Shown: positions 33,838 through 42,868, counted from the stretch's first letter. The stretch: 64,000 bases of DNA from Pseudodesulfovibrio senegalensis (GCF_008830225.1 NZ_WAIE01000003.1:62001-126000), one strand, 5' to 3'. A program made the numbers and translations. Notes: generated by a model not told the origin, from the letters alone.

Positions 33838-34395
33838 TTACTGGCGGCGTGGATGCTTTCTGCGCCATTGCCACGGGGTCATGTCCAGCCCGCCTTGGGC
33901 CCAGAATCCGGCTTTGGCGGCCCGGGCTTCGCGTTGGGCCCGCTTCAGTGATTCATGGTGTTTTCGGTTGGGACGCACCAGTATGGACAGCGCCAGCCCG
34001 TTGCGCACGAGCTGCCGGTTGAGCATGCCCTTGTGCGTATGCACATAAGCCAGGGTGCGGCCATAGCGGTCCATGCGTTCCTGGTCGTATTCCAGCTGCA
34101 GGGGAGCCCCGTTGCAGAATGCGCGGGTAAAACGCCTGGCCCGCTCACCCCATTGCTGTCCCTTTTCCGGGCAATCCACGCCGATGAGCCGCACAGAAAC
34201 AACGTCCCTGCTCGCGTTCATGAGCCGGACCATCAGGGAATCCCCGTCCTGCGCGCGCAGGAAAATCGCGTTTTCGCGTTTGTCGGGGCTGCCTGCCGAG
34301 ACCTTCGTGCGTGGGGTGGCAACGAGGCATGCCGCTGTGAGCAGGAAAACGAAAGTGAAGCGCAGGCCAGCCCTGCGCAGGGATTCAGGAGACAT
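33838..34395 (-). CDS. thermonuclease (SNase-like) exported nuclease
   Basis: 185 residues. A signal-like hydrophobic segment (about 11-27) is followed by an SNase fold: LRAQDGDSLMVRL (about 46-58), VSVRLIGVDCPEKGQQWGER (about 66-85) with catalytic Arg/Asp/Glu positions, LEYDQERMDRYGRTLAYV (about 100-117) and LNRQLVRNGLA. It would cut DNA or RNA in the periplasm or outside, using calcium. The gene overlaps the start region of the GGDEF-EAL gene's end by 11 bases. It adjoins the phage tail block but looks host-type and is antisense to it. Confidence 0.8.
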   Translation of the reverse strand: MSPESLRRAGLRFTFVFLLTAACLVATPRTKVSAGSPDKRENAIFLRAQDGDSLMVRLMNASRDVVSVRLIGVDCPEKGQQWGERARRFTRAFCNGAPLQLEYDQERMDRYGRTLAYVHTHKGMLNRQLVRNGLALSILVRPNRKHHESLKRAQREARAAKAGFWAQGGLDMTPWQWRRKHPRRQ

Positions 34396-36928
34396 CGGGA
34401 TCAGTGATCTCGATGTTCGGGGCGGAGTTCTTTGTTGTCCCGGATTGCGCCTTTTTCAGCGAGCTTTTGGCGCGTTGGAAATGGCGTTTGCGGAAATCCT
34501 CGGGAACCGGATTGGACTCCTGCTCGGCAATGAGGTCCATGGCCGCGCTGTCGTGCAGAGGCTCATGGAAAAGGAATCCCTGTACGCATTCACAGTTCAG
34601 TCTTGAAAGCGAGTCGAGCTGCTTTCCGGTTTCCACGCCCTCGGCCACCACGCTCAGGTCCAGGCACCGTGCCATGGCCACAACGGCCTTGACGATTTCC
34701 GTGCTTTCCTGGTCGTCGCCTTCACCCAGACGGGAGATGAACGACCGGTCCACCTTGAGCGTGTCCACGGGCAGGCGCTGCAGCTGGGTCAGCGACGAAT
34801 AGCCCGTGCCGAAGTCGTCGATGGAAAACTGCACGCCGTTTTCCCGCAGGATGTTCAGGGTCCGCAGTGCGGATTCGGGGTTTTCCATGACGGCGCTTTC
34901 CGTGACTTCCAGCTTGAGCCTGTCCGCGGGAACGCCTGTTTTTTCGAGGGTGGCGAGAATATCCGTATGCAGTGCGGCCTTGGCAAATTGACGTGTGGAG
35001 AGGTTGACCGCCATGAACAGGTCTTTGGCCCGTTCGCTCTGCGCGCGCCATGTGGCCAGGGTCTTCAGGGCGTTTTCCAGCACCCATTGCCCAAGCTCCA
35101 TTATCATGCCGGAATCCTCGGCCATGGGAATGAATTCCGAGGGCGGGATGGGGCCGCGGGTGGGATGGTTCCAGCGGGCAAGCGCCTCGAAACCGATGAG
35201 GCTGTTGGTTCCCATGAGCAGGATGGGCTGGTATTCGATGTGGAATTCACCGTCCTTCAGGGCGCTGCGCATGTCGTTTTCCAGGTTCAGCTGTTCCACG
35301 GCGTTTTCCAGCATGCGCGAGGTGAAGACCTTGAACTGGTTGCGTCCTTTTTCCTTGGCCCGGTGCATGGCGATATTGGCATTCTGGAGCAGATCCTCGG
35401 CCCGGTGATAATTCGTGGGGCTGAGCACGATGCCGAAGCTGGCCGTGGTCATGACTTCGTGTCCCTCGAAACAGAATTTTTCGGCCACGGCAGCGCGTAC
35501 GCGTTTGACGATGCGCAGGGCCTGACTGGGCGACGCCAGTTCATCCAGCAGGAACACGAACTCGTCGCCGCCGAAGCGGGCCACCGTGTCCAGACCGCGC
35601 ATGTGGCGCGACAGCCTGCGGCCGGTTTCCATGAGCACCATGTCGCCGAAGCGGTGTCCGAGGGAGTCGTTGATGACCTTGAAGCGGTCGAGGTCCATGA
35701 ACACCACTGCGTAATAATACTCCTCGCGCCGTTTGGCGCGTTCCATGGCGTGGCGGATGCGGTCCAGACAGAGGGTGCGGTTGGCCAGCCCGGTCAGGGG
35801 ATCGTGCAGGGCCTGGTGCCGGAGCTGTTCCTCCATGTTCTTGCGTTCCGTGATGTCGCGGAAACTGAATCGCAGGCCCAGCGGCTTCATGCCGATGCCG
35901 AAAACGCTGCGCCCCACAACGCCGAGCCAGCGCCGGGAACCGTCCTTGCGTTCCAGACGAAAATCGAATTGCAGCCCCTCGCGGGTCGGGAGCATCTGCA
36001 GATAGTTGTCCCACGCCTCCCTGTCCTGTTCGGCTACGATGGAACGCAGCAGGTCCGGGTTTTCGAAAAAGGATTCCGGTGCGTACCCGGTGATGCGTTC
36101 GCAGGACGGCGAACAATAGAGCACGCCTTTGTCAGGCCCGAGCCACACTTCCCAGTCGTAGGCGAAGTCCGCAATGGTCCGGTAGCGCTCTTCGCCTTCC
36201 CTGAGCGCGCTCATCAACCGTTCTCTTTGTTTCTGGACCTTTTCGCGTCTGCGTTCGGAAACGTATATCTGCCGGGCCACGTATCCGGAAATCAGGGCCA
36301 CGAGCGTCAGCAGCAGGGTAAAGGCCATGGTCACGCCCGTGCGGATTTTCTTCATGTCCGCAGCAAGGTCGTCGAGATATATTCCGGTGCCCACGACCCA
36401 ATCCCAGGGCTTGAACAATCGCACATAGGAAAGCTTGGGCGCTTCCTTGTCCTTCTGGTCCTTCCATTGCCAGATGTAGCGCACGAACCCGCCGCCCTGC
36501 AGGGCCTCCCGGGTCATGTCCACAAAGGGGGCGTTTCCGGAGGAGTCCCGGTATTCGAGAAGATTCTGTCCTTCCAGTTTGGATCTGTAGGGGTGCATGA
36601 TCATGACGGGCCGGGTGTCGTTGATCCAGAAATAGTCTTTGTTCTTGCGCCCGTAGCGAATGAACCGCACCTGCTCGCGTGCCCGTTTCCGGGCTTCGTC
36701 CATATCCAGCTTTCCGGCTTTCACCTGGCTGTCCAGATAGGCAAGCCTGCTGATGACCGAGGCGGTCAGGTCCTGTATGGCTTGTTTCTTGTTTTCCAGC
36801 AGCGAATTTTCAAGCGTGGGCAAAAATACCAGAAACATGGCCCCGGCAAAGATCAGCAGGGTCAGTGCCGTGGGAAGAAGGGCTTTGGCAAGCAATATGA
36901 AACGTCTGCTGAAGATGGGCTGCTTCAT
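34385..36928 (-). CDS. membrane-bound sCache-PAS-GGDEF-EAL protein (c-di-GMP turnover)
   Basis: 847 residues. Order: membrane segment (about 12-34), periplasmic Cache sensor (about 40-195; KNKDYFWINDTRPVMIMHPY is typical), membrane segment (about 198-218), PAS (about 250-370), GGDEF with intact RFGGDEF motif (about 455-461), and EAL with FEALARWNHP and DDFGTGYSSL. Both catalytic halves keep their signatures, so it may both make and break c-di-GMP. A periplasmic signal would control the balance between motility and attachment. The 3' end overlaps the thermonuclease gene by 11 bases. Confidence 0.92.
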   Translation of the reverse strand: MKQPIFSRRFILLAKALLPTALTLLIFAGAMFLVFLPTLENSLLENKKQAIQDLTASVISRLAYLDSQVKAGKLDMDEARKRAREQVRFIRYGRKNKDYFWINDTRPVMIMHPYRSKLEGQNLLEYRDSSGNAPFVDMTREALQGGGFVRYIWQWKDQKDKEAPKLSYVRLFKPWDWVVGTGIYLDDLAADMKKIRTGVTMAFTLLLTLVALISGYVARQIYVSERRREKVQKQRERLMSALREGEERYRTIADFAYDWEVWLGPDKGVLYCSPSCERITGYAPESFFENPDLLRSIVAEQDREAWDNYLQMLPTREGLQFDFRLERKDGSRRWLGVVGRSVFGIGMKPLGLRFSFRDITERKNMEEQLRHQALHDPLTGLANRTLCLDRIRHAMERAKRREEYYYAVVFMDLDRFKVINDSLGHRFGDMVLMETGRRLSRHMRGLDTVARFGGDEFVFLLDELASPSQALRIVKRVRAAVAEKFCFEGHEVMTTASFGIVLSPTNYHRAEDLLQNANIAMHRAKEKGRNQFKVFTSRMLENAVEQLNLENDMRSALKDGEFHIEYQPILLMGTNSLIGFEALARWNHPTRGPIPPSEFIPMAEDSGMIMELGQWVLENALKTLATWRAQSERAKDLFMAVNLSTRQFAKAALHTDILATLEKTGVPADRLKLEVTESAVMENPESALRTLNILRENGVQFSIDDFGTGYSSLTQLQRLPVDTLKVDRSFISRLGEGDDQESTEIVKAVVAMARCLDLSVVAEGVETGKQLDSLSRLNCECVQGFLFHEPLHDSAAMDLIAEQESNPVPEDFRKRHFQRAKSSLKKAQSGTTKNSAPNIEITDPDVS

Positions 36929-37024
36929 GGTTCTCCGCTTTCCGATTTCGAATGATTTCCATCATGATACGGTTTGGAGAAAAAAAAGCAAAGGTGTGTA
37001 TTTTCTTTTGGCCGGAAGGTTGGA

Positions 37025-37822
37025 TCAGACCGTACAGACCTGATCCCGCCCTTTGTTCTTTGCGCTGGTCAGCCCGGCCTGCAGCCGTTGCAGGAAGGAT
37101 TCCATGGTGTCCGTGCCTTTGGCCTGGGTCACGCTCAGGCTCACGGTCAGGGTGATGCTGCCGGAAAACGGGGTGGCGGCAATGAGCCTTTTGAGCTTGT
37201 CTGCGGCCTGTGCGGCCTTTTCCCGGTCCGCGTGCGGGGTGAGGATGATGAATTTTCCGCCGCGCCAGCGGAAAAGGTAGTCGGTCTTGCGGATGCGTTT
37301 GTTCACGTAGCGGGCCAGATGCACGAGTACGGCATCGCCCGCATTGTAGCCGTGCTTTTCATTGATGGCCCGGAACCCGTCGATGTCGAACATCACCCCG
37401 GACAGCACGCTCTTGTAGCGGCGGATGTTTTCCAGCTCGCGGGCCATGACCGAATCGAACTTGAAACGGTTGAAGGCCTTTGTCAGGTCGTCGATGACCG
37501 TGAGTTGGGCCACTTTCTCGCTCAATTCGTCGGCCTTGCGCCGGTCCTGGTCCAGATTGGCGAGCACTCCCTTGAAGATGAGCAGGGCCTGCGCGCCCAT
37601 GACCAGAATGCCGCCCAGCATGAGCAGGTAGGCCAGCCGCATGAGCCGGTCCGGCCGCATGTCCTGAGCCACCGCCTCATTGTAGAGCAACCCGAAATTC
37701 AGCAGCAGGATCAGTCCGAGCAGGGACAGGCTCAGGGAATAGAGCAGCACGGCCCGTTTGCGTGCTCCGGGCCTGGCCCGGCGGGAGCGTGTTTTCTTCG
37801 GCTGGGAAAGGGCGTCGGGCAT
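37025..37822 (-). CDS. membrane GGDEF-domain protein with degenerate active site
   Basis: 265 residues. A basic N-terminus is followed by two membrane segments (about 25-44 and 62-84), a short coiled linker and a GGDEF fold (about 105-262). The fold is intact in the DDLTKAFNRFKFD and FDIDGFRAINEKHGYNAGD regions, but the catalytic loop reads RWRGGKF where an active enzyme has RxGGDEF or RxGGEEF. The catalytic acidic residue is therefore missing, and the protein is probably a c-di-GMP or GTP effector or dead cyclase. It is preceded by a 159-residue exported protein on the same strand. Confidence 0.88.
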   Translation of the reverse strand: MPDALSQPKKTRSRRARPGARKRAVLLYSLSLSLLGLILLLNFGLLYNEAVAQDMRPDRLMRLAYLLMLGGILVMGAQALLIFKGVLANLDQDRRKADELSEKVAQLTVIDDLTKAFNRFKFDSVMARELENIRRYKSVLSGVMFDIDGFRAINEKHGYNAGDAVLVHLARYVNKRIRKTDYLFRWRGGKFIILTPHADREKAAQAADKLKRLIAATPFSGSITLTVSLSVTQAKGTDTMESFLQRLQAGLTSAKNKGRDQVCTV

Positions 37823-37824
37823 GG

Positions 37825-38304
37825 CTATTTTTTCGGCTGTTTTTCAAAGGTGTAGTACAGGGCACCCGTGTCGCTGCTCGCGTTGTAGTCGATGACCATG
37901 GAAAAATCCTTCCACATCCAGCCGTATCGGCTGCCCACCTGGCGGCCCGGGCCGAAGTCGTGGATGAGTTTGTCCTTGATCAGGAACTGGTTGGCCTGTC
38001 CCTTGAAGGCCACGCCCACGCGGCTCAAGAGGCCGTCCTTGAAATAGTAGGCAACGGAAACGATGTCCGCGTCACCGAATGTGAGCGGCTCGTCCTTGCG
38101 GTAGTATGTGTTCTTGTATCCCTTGGCCGGAACAGGGACCATGCCCGAGATTTCGCTGAGCGGCGTTCCCCATTGCATGCCGCGAAAATCACGGGGCGGC
38201 TCATGCGTGGCATAGTCGCCGGCAAGGGCGGGAACGGCAAACAGTGCGGAAGCCAGAAATGCGGCAACAAGGAGCGGGAGGACGGAGGCTGTTATTCTGT
38301 TCAT
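37825..38304 (-). CDS. exported protein of unknown function
   Basis: 159 residues. A clear signal peptide (SVLPLLVAAFLASALFAVPA, about 7-26, cleaved near ALA-GDY) is followed by FRGMQWGTPLSEISGMVPVP and a beta-rich domain with KDKLIHDFGPGRQVG and WKDFSMVIDYNASSDTGALY. No family name is certain. The 201-residue exported protein at 58512 has a similar plan (a short 'G-x-W/R-x-G' opening, then a 'FG.p..y....w' stretch), so the two may be distant relatives. It ends two bases before the degenerate GGDEF gene starts. Confidence 0.7.
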   Translation of the reverse strand: MNRITASVLPLLVAAFLASALFAVPALAGDYATHEPPRDFRGMQWGTPLSEISGMVPVPAKGYKNTYYRKDEPLTFGDADIVSVAYYFKDGLLSRVGVAFKGQANQFLIKDKLIHDFGPGRQVGSRYGWMWKDFSMVIDYNASSDTGALYYTFEKQPKK

Positions 38305-38403
38305 CGGATCACTGTAATGTTTCCTGTATGAATTGCAAGAGTTGCCCGGCGTTGTGAGGTGGTCGGCCTTGTGGTAGTGCTGGAGGCGCAAGGAGGACAC
38401 GCG

Positions 38404-38856
38404 ATGATGAAAACGTATGTGCTGTCCATGGTCATGTTGTGTTTGTTCGCCTGCGGGTGCAGCGCCCAGGATTCGGAAGGACTCTCCGCTTCCGGCCCGG
38501 GCAGCGAATACGGGCAGATGCAGCAGCGCATGGATCAACTGGAACGGAAAGTGAAAGCCTTGCAGGCCGAAAACAGGGAAACCCTGTCTGCCATCCGCCG
38601 GGATCTGGACGTGGTGCGAGCGCAGCTGACCGCCCTGAGCGAACTGCTCGGGCAGGCCGAGCTCCCGGAATCGGGGTCTGCCCCGGATGAAGATCTCGAC
38701 AAATCCGCGCGCTCCTTTGCCAAGGACAGCCTGAAGCGCATGCTCGATCTTTCCAGAAAACTCATGCAAAAACTGGAAAACGAATTGGACAAGTCCCTGA
38801 ACCAGCCCGAGGCTCCCTCGCAGGAGCCGGAACCGGAGGGGGAAAAGTCCATTTGA
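38404..38856 (+). CDS. coiled-coil lipoprotein
   Basis: 150 residues from MMKTYVLSMV; AGGAGG lies nine bases upstream. The lipobox LFAC (Cys 15) is followed by a second Cys (ACGC). Residues 35-75 are a coiled coil (QQRMDQLERKVKALQAENRE) and the C-terminal part is helical and acidic with a Pro/Glu tail. It resembles outer-membrane-anchored periplasmic lipoproteins of the YbgF/Lpp type only in general layout. It precedes another lipoprotein gene by 19 bases, so the pair is probably an operon. Confidence 0.7.
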   Translation: MMKTYVLSMVMLCLFACGCSAQDSEGLSASGPGSEYGQMQQRMDQLERKVKALQAENRETLSAIRRDLDVVRAQLTALSELLGQAELPESGSAPDEDLDKSARSFAKDSLKRMLDLSRKLMQKLENELDKSLNQPEAPSQEPEPEGEKSI

Positions 38857-38875
38857 GTTCCTTCAAGGACAAACC

Positions 38876-39436
38876 ATGAACAATAAAAGATATTTTGTTT
38901 CAATAGTGCTGGGTGCCGCCTTTTTGCTGCTGGCGGCCTGTTCGCCCAAGACCGTGGTGCCCCTGAACTATGCATTGGTCACCGCCAATGCCGGCTCCTG
39001 TGGCAACCCCATCAACGTGCTGGTGTTCAAGGACATGCGCGAAAGCCGGTCCATCGGGCGCGACAGCAACGGCAACCTGCTGCAGCCCGGATCGGACGTG
39101 GCGGACTGGGTCGGCTGGTCCCTGTATGAGGAGCTGAACGCTGCGGGGTGCAACGTGAAATACCGCAGCATGCGCCAGACCGACAATGTGCCCGTGGTTA
39201 CGGGCGAAGTGCTGGACGTGCGCATGACCCCCACGGGCAACACCACGTGGAAAGGCGTGGTCAAGATTCACGTTGCCGTGGAGCGCGAAGGCGTCGCCGA
39301 CCCCGGCGAGACCTTCATGAGCGAAGTGGAAAAACCCGTGGTCTTCGGCGTGAGCAGTCGGGAGGACATCCTCTCCGAAGCCCTGCAGGGAATCATGGAG
39401 CAGGTCGTCCCCAAGGTCATGGGGCAGCTGCAGTAA
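38876..39436 (+). CDS. outer-membrane lipoprotein, YajG-like
   Basis: 186 residues. The lipobox is LLAAC (Cys 22). The mature part has NVLVFKDMRESRSIGRDSNG (about 47-66), then SDVADWVGWSLYEELNAAGC (about 73-92) and GEVLDVRMTPTGNTTWKGVV (about 111-130). This pattern of a strand, an F.D.R...iG segment and a 'v.dwv...l...L...G' helix resembles the YajG/LptE-like lipoprotein folds. Function unknown. It is 19 bases downstream of a second lipoprotein gene and ends before a strong terminator. Confidence 0.65.
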   Translation: MNNKRYFVSIVLGAAFLLLAACSPKTVVPLNYALVTANAGSCGNPINVLVFKDMRESRSIGRDSNGNLLQPGSDVADWVGWSLYEELNAAGCNVKYRSMRQTDNVPVVTGEVLDVRMTPTGNTTWKGVVKIHVAVEREGVADPGETFMSEVEKPVVFGVSSREDILSEALQGIMEQVVPKVMGQLQ

Positions 39437-39458
39437 TCCGTTTGATGCGTGCAATGGG

Positions 39459-39493
39459 ACGGCAGGAGAGGACTTCCTTTCCTGCCGTTTTCC
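39459..39493 (+). terminator. rho-independent terminator after the lipoprotein pair
   Basis: Arms ACGGCAGGA (39459-39467) and TCCTGCCGT (39480-39488) followed by TTTCC. Confidence 0.75.
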
Positions 39494-39564
39494 GTTGCCC
39501 TCCTGCCCGGCATGCCCCGCCGGTTTCCTCATGAGCAATGCGGTCCCGCACAAGCGCTGCACAA

Positions 39565-39591
39565 AAAAGACGCGACCCCGGTGGGGCCGCG
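39565..39591 (-). terminator. terminator of the 3D-domain gene
   Basis: Arms CGCGaCCCC (39571-39579) and GGGGcCGCG (39583-39591) with one mismatch; on the minus strand it is followed by TCTTTTTTG. Confidence 0.65.
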
Positions 39592-39619
39592 CCTTTTCCT
39601 CATGCCGGAATGCGTCAGG

Positions 39620-40117
39620 CTAAATGCTCAGCAGCGCCGCCTTGAACACGCGCTTGCCGAATGCCCTGGCCTGATCCTTGTCCCACATGAACACATCCAC
39701 ACGCTTCTTGTAGCGCTTGTTCATGAGGTCGTTGATTTCAAAAATGCCCAGACCCTCGATGCGGATCTTCTTGCCGAAAACCCACCCTTGGTCGAACAGG
39801 TCGCGGGAAACGGCCACCGTGCCTTCGCGCACCTTGCGCATGCTGGCCGCGATGAGCGGATCGGCGTCGGTCTGTCCTTCCTCGGCGTTGTACGCGGTCA
39901 CCGTGACCTTGAGGACCTGGTTGTAATCGCTGACAGCCTTCTGCAGCACCCGTGCCTCTTCCACCATGAGCTTGCGGGCTTCGGCCGTGTGTTTGGCCAG
40001 GGCAAGCTCGTGGCGCAGGGTGTCGATCTGGCGGTTCTTGAGGCCCAGAACGGCCACCATGACCACCACGGCGCTACAGAGTATTGTGATTGTTATGTAA
40101 TGAAAAACGGTTCGCAT
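39620..40117 (-). CDS. membrane-anchored 3D-domain protein
   Basis: 165 residues from MRTVFHYITI. A membrane segment (about 7-27) is followed by a coiled coil (about 30-68) and a 3D domain (about 72-160): VTAYNAEEGQTDADPLIAAS, then SRDLFDQGWVFGKKIRIEGL, IFEINDLMNKRYKKRVDVFM. The three Asp residues that name the domain are at the expected places. Related domains occur in cell-wall enzymes (MltA/YabE group), where they bind or cut peptidoglycan. It may remodel the wall in the periplasm. AAAGGAG precedes the ATG. Confidence 0.82.
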   Translation of the reverse strand: MRTVFHYITITILCSAVVVMVAVLGLKNRQIDTLRHELALAKHTAEARKLMVEEARVLQKAVSDYNQVLKVTVTAYNAEEGQTDADPLIAASMRKVREGTVAVSRDLFDQGWVFGKKIRIEGLGIFEINDLMNKRYKKRVDVFMWDKDQARAFGKRVFKAALLSI

Positions 40118-40394
40118 AGTACTCCTTTTGAATCCAGAGGCAAGGCATATAGTGGCGCGGTGCGAATGTGTCAACCATGCGCTTCCCGGGGATGGAAATG
40201 CACTTTTTTCATACCGCACCATTCTGATATTCATTGAGAAACATTGCGTGAAACATTTGATGTTCCCGTGTATGCATGTCCGTATATGGCTGAATTTGTT
40301 TGTTTGATTTTTTGTGTGAATTTTTTGTGCTGTTGCGGGGATATCGCGGGCAGCGGCGTGGACGAAGTCGGTCCAAGAGGCTATTCTGTTACAT

Positions 40395-41528
40395 ATGGCA
40401 AGCGAAATGAAGGTGCTGCATTGCATAACCGGTCTGAACCGGGGCGGAGCCGAGGCCATGCTGCTGAAGCTGGTTTCCCGTCTGCCTGCGCTCGACTGTG
40501 CGTGCCGTGTTATCAGCCTGCTGGAACCGGGACCGTTGGCTTCTCCCCTGCGCGACATGGGCGTTGCCGTGGATTCGCTGCACATGCGGCGCGGCATGCC
40601 CGACCCGCGTGCCCTGTTGCGCCTGCGTTCGCTGATGCTTCGCTGGCGGCCCGACGTGGTGCAGACCTGGCTGTATCATGCCGACCTGATGGGCCTGATG
40701 GCTGCACGGTTTGCCGGCAATGTGCCCGTGGTCTGGAATCTGCGTTGCACGGCCATGGATCCTTCCAATCTTTCCTCTCTTTTGGTGCGTAGGGCCTGCG
40801 CCACGCTTTCCGGCCATGCGGCCGGGGTTGCGGCCAATTCCCATGCCGGACTGGCATACCACCGGGCCCTGGGATACCGCCCGCGCAGGCAGTGGGTGCT
40901 GCCCAACGGATTTGACCTGCAGGCCTTTGCGCCAAACCGGAAAAGGCGTACCGCCATGCGTCGGCATTGGGGCGTGCCCGCGGATCAGCCGGTAATCGGC
41001 ATGGCCGCGCGGCGTGACCTGCTCAAGGACCATGCCTCCCTGCTGCGGGCCTTTGCCGCGGTGCTGGGGGAGTTCCCCGATGCCCTGCTTGTGCTCTGCG
41101 GGGACGGCATGGAGCCGGGGCAGTCCGCTCTTGATGCCGGGATTCGCGAGGCAGGTGTGGCAGACCGGGTGCGTTTGCTGGGGCCGCTGGAGAACATGGC
41201 TGATTTCATGAACGGGCTGGACGTGTTCTGCCTGAGCTCGAAGGCTGAAGGTTTTCCCAACGTGCTGGGCGAGGCCATGGCCTGCGGCGTTCCCTGCGTC
41301 GCCACGGACGTGGGCGATGTGCGCCGGGTGCTGGACAGCGTCGGAACCGTGGTGCGGCCCGGGGACCACGCGGCCATGGCACGGGCTGTGATCGGCTTGC
41401 TGCGCATGTCGTCGGCCCAACGCCGGGCCGCGGGGCAGGCTGGCCGGGAACGCATGGAATCGAAGTACCATCTGGATGCAGTGGTTCAATCATATATGAA
41501 GATGTATCGGGATGTGGCTTTTGCATGA
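40395..41528 (+). CDS. glycosyltransferase family 4
   Basis: 377 residues. The N-terminal domain starts MKVLHCITGLNRGGAEAMLL (a Met at residue 5 could be the true start) and the C-terminal domain has GMAARRDLLKDHASLLRAFA, then LCGDGMEPGQ, the LSSKAEGFPNVLGEAMACGV donor-binding loop and PCVATDVGDV. These are the GT4/GT-B features for transfer of a sugar from a nucleotide-sugar. The acceptor is unknown, though it lies in a region rich in flagellar and envelope genes. The 277 bases upstream are AT-rich (40250-40340) and probably hold its promoter. Confidence 0.9.
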   Translation: MASEMKVLHCITGLNRGGAEAMLLKLVSRLPALDCACRVISLLEPGPLASPLRDMGVAVDSLHMRRGMPDPRALLRLRSLMLRWRPDVVQTWLYHADLMGLMAARFAGNVPVVWNLRCTAMDPSNLSSLLVRRACATLSGHAAGVAANSHAGLAYHRALGYRPRRQWVLPNGFDLQAFAPNRKRRTAMRRHWGVPADQPVIGMAARRDLLKDHASLLRAFAAVLGEFPDALLVLCGDGMEPGQSALDAGIREAGVADRVRLLGPLENMADFMNGLDVFCLSSKAEGFPNVLGEAMACGVPCVATDVGDVRRVLDSVGTVVRPGDHAAMARAVIGLLRMSSAQRRAAGQAGRERMESKYHLDAVVQSYMKMYRDVAFA

Positions 41529-41587
41529 GGATTATACTACCGAAGCTTGTGTGCGGGTGCTATGCCATGACAAATGGGGAGAAAAAG

Positions 41588-41941
41588 ATGGTTGAAGACC
41601 TGTTTGATTCCGGCTCGTTCATGCAGAGTCTGGGCGGCGACGCCGGTCTGGCCTCGGAATTGTTGGAGGCCTATCTGGAAGACAGTCTTGTGCGGGCCGA
41701 AGAGCTGGGCCGGGCGCTTGATGAAGGCGATGCGCCTGCCGCGGCAAAGGCGGCCCATTCGCTCAAGGGCATGTCCGGCGTGGTGCGCGCCAGCCGTCTT
41801 GTTTCCATGGCCCTGGAAATGGAGGTCGCCTCGCGGGATGCCCGCCTGGATCAGGTGCGTGCCATGCGGCCGAACCTGGATGAAACGCTCCATGAAACCC
41901 TCGGCTTGATGCTTGCCTTTCTGCAGACCCTGAAACAATAA
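41588..41941 (+). CDS. histidine phosphotransfer (HPt) protein
   Basis: 117 residues from MVEDLFDSGS; GGGGAGA lies just upstream, which makes this start more likely than the Met 21 bases earlier. The helical bundle carries AHSLKGMSGVVRASRL (about 57-72), the HPt motif in which His is phosphorylated. It would relay phosphate between a hybrid kinase and a response regulator that lie elsewhere; neither is adjacent. It follows the glycosyltransferase gene by 59 bases. Confidence 0.85.
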   Translation: MVEDLFDSGSFMQSLGGDAGLASELLEAYLEDSLVRAEELGRALDEGDAPAAAKAAHSLKGMSGVVRASRLVSMALEMEVASRDARLDQVRAMRPNLDETLHETLGLMLAFLQTLKQ

Positions 41942-41974
41942 ACGGCCCGTCCTTCAGAAGAAGGAACGGGCCGT
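41942..41974. terminator. bidirectional hairpin between HPt and Skp-like genes
   Basis: Arms ACGGCCCGT (41942-41950) and ACGGGCCGT (41966-41974), with an inner CCTTC/GAAGG stem. The minus-strand side is followed by TTTATTGTTTC. Confidence 0.65.
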
Positions 41975-42007
41975 GTGATTGCCGTGACGGCCGAGGATGC
42001 TTGCGGG

Positions 42008-42562
42008 CTATTCCGCTTTTGCGTCCTCTTTTTCGGGTGCGGCTTCGGGGGCCTTTTCCTCAGCCTTTTCCGGGGCCGGCGTTTCCTTGACCTCGGCCTT
42101 GGCCGCAAAGTCGATTTTCACCTTGCCCATTTCCGCAACGATGTCCTTGGTGATGTCGATGGCGTCGTCTGCATCAAGCACGGACTTGCGCGCCACGATC
42201 AGGGCCAGGCCCTTGGACTTGCGGTAGTCCTGAATCACCCGTTCGAATTCCGCGTTGAGCAGACCCACTACACGCTGCTGTTCCGCGCCCATGACGCTCT
42301 GGAGCTTGCCCATGGCTTCGCGATAGGCGGCTTCGGTGTCATCGTTCTTGTTTTCCTGCATGGCCTTGTAAGCGGTTTCGGCTTCCTTCTGGAGCGGTTC
42401 GCTTTTTTGCTTCAGGAATTCCATGGCGGCGGCTGCCGCAGGGTTGTCCCGAAAGGCCTGGGCTTCGTCCAGCACGCCGACAGAGGGGCCTTGCTGGTTG
42501 CAGGCGGCAAGGATCATCAGGCAGGCCAGAACGCTGCTCAGGGAAATAAGAATACGTTTCAT
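42008..42562 (-). CDS. Skp/OmpH-like periplasmic lipoprotein
   Basis: 184 residues from MKRILISLSS. The lipobox LAAC (Cys 21) gives a lipid anchor, which ordinary Skp lacks. The mature part has VGVLDEAQAFRDNPAAAAAM, then a long helical hairpin (about 50-110) and KGLALIVARKSVLDADDAID (about 128-147), the conserved OmpH-type strand-helix ending. Skp-like chaperones carry outer-membrane proteins across the periplasm. The C-terminal tail is Ala/Glu/Pro/Lys-rich (about 155-184). The region 42563-42868 upstream (306 bases) also carries the sigma-54 promoter of flgE. Confidence 0.8.
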   Translation of the reverse strand: MKRILISLSSVLACLMILAACNQQGPSVGVLDEAQAFRDNPAAAAAMEFLKQKSEPLQKEAETAYKAMQENKNDDTEAAYREAMGKLQSVMGAEQQRVVGLLNAEFERVIQDYRKSKGLALIVARKSVLDADDAIDITKDIVAEMGKVKIDFAAKAEVKETPAPEKAEEKAPEAAPEKEDAKAE

Positions 42563-42755
42563 CCGGTAAAACTCCGTTTTCTTGTTTTGACGTTGGTTTT
42601 GTGCCTGTTGCCGTAAAATGGACAACGTCGGGACCATACGTGGACGTTTTCCCCATGTCCAGTAGCCAGAGTGCGCCCGTGGGGTTTTTGTGCGGGGCGG
42701 CATGTTTTTCCGGGGGTGTTTCGCGTATAATTGATTAAAATTCATAAAGAAATAT

Positions 42756-42772
42756 TTGGCACACCTGTTGCT
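42756..42772 (+). promoter_or_regulatory. sigma-54 promoter of flgE
   Basis: TTGGCAC-ACCTG-TTGCT, a perfect match to the -24/-12 consensus (GG at 42758, GC at 42770), 97 bases before the flgE start. Sigma-54 control of hook genes is usual in polar-flagellated bacteria; an enhancer-binding activator would be required. Confidence 0.85.
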
Positions 42773-42868
42773 TTATTAAGTGCGGAGAAGAATTCGGGAA
42801 CGTTTTTCCGGTTGGGGGCAACCGGAGTTTCCGACCCCGCCGGCACAGCCGGCCAGGAGGATTACGTT

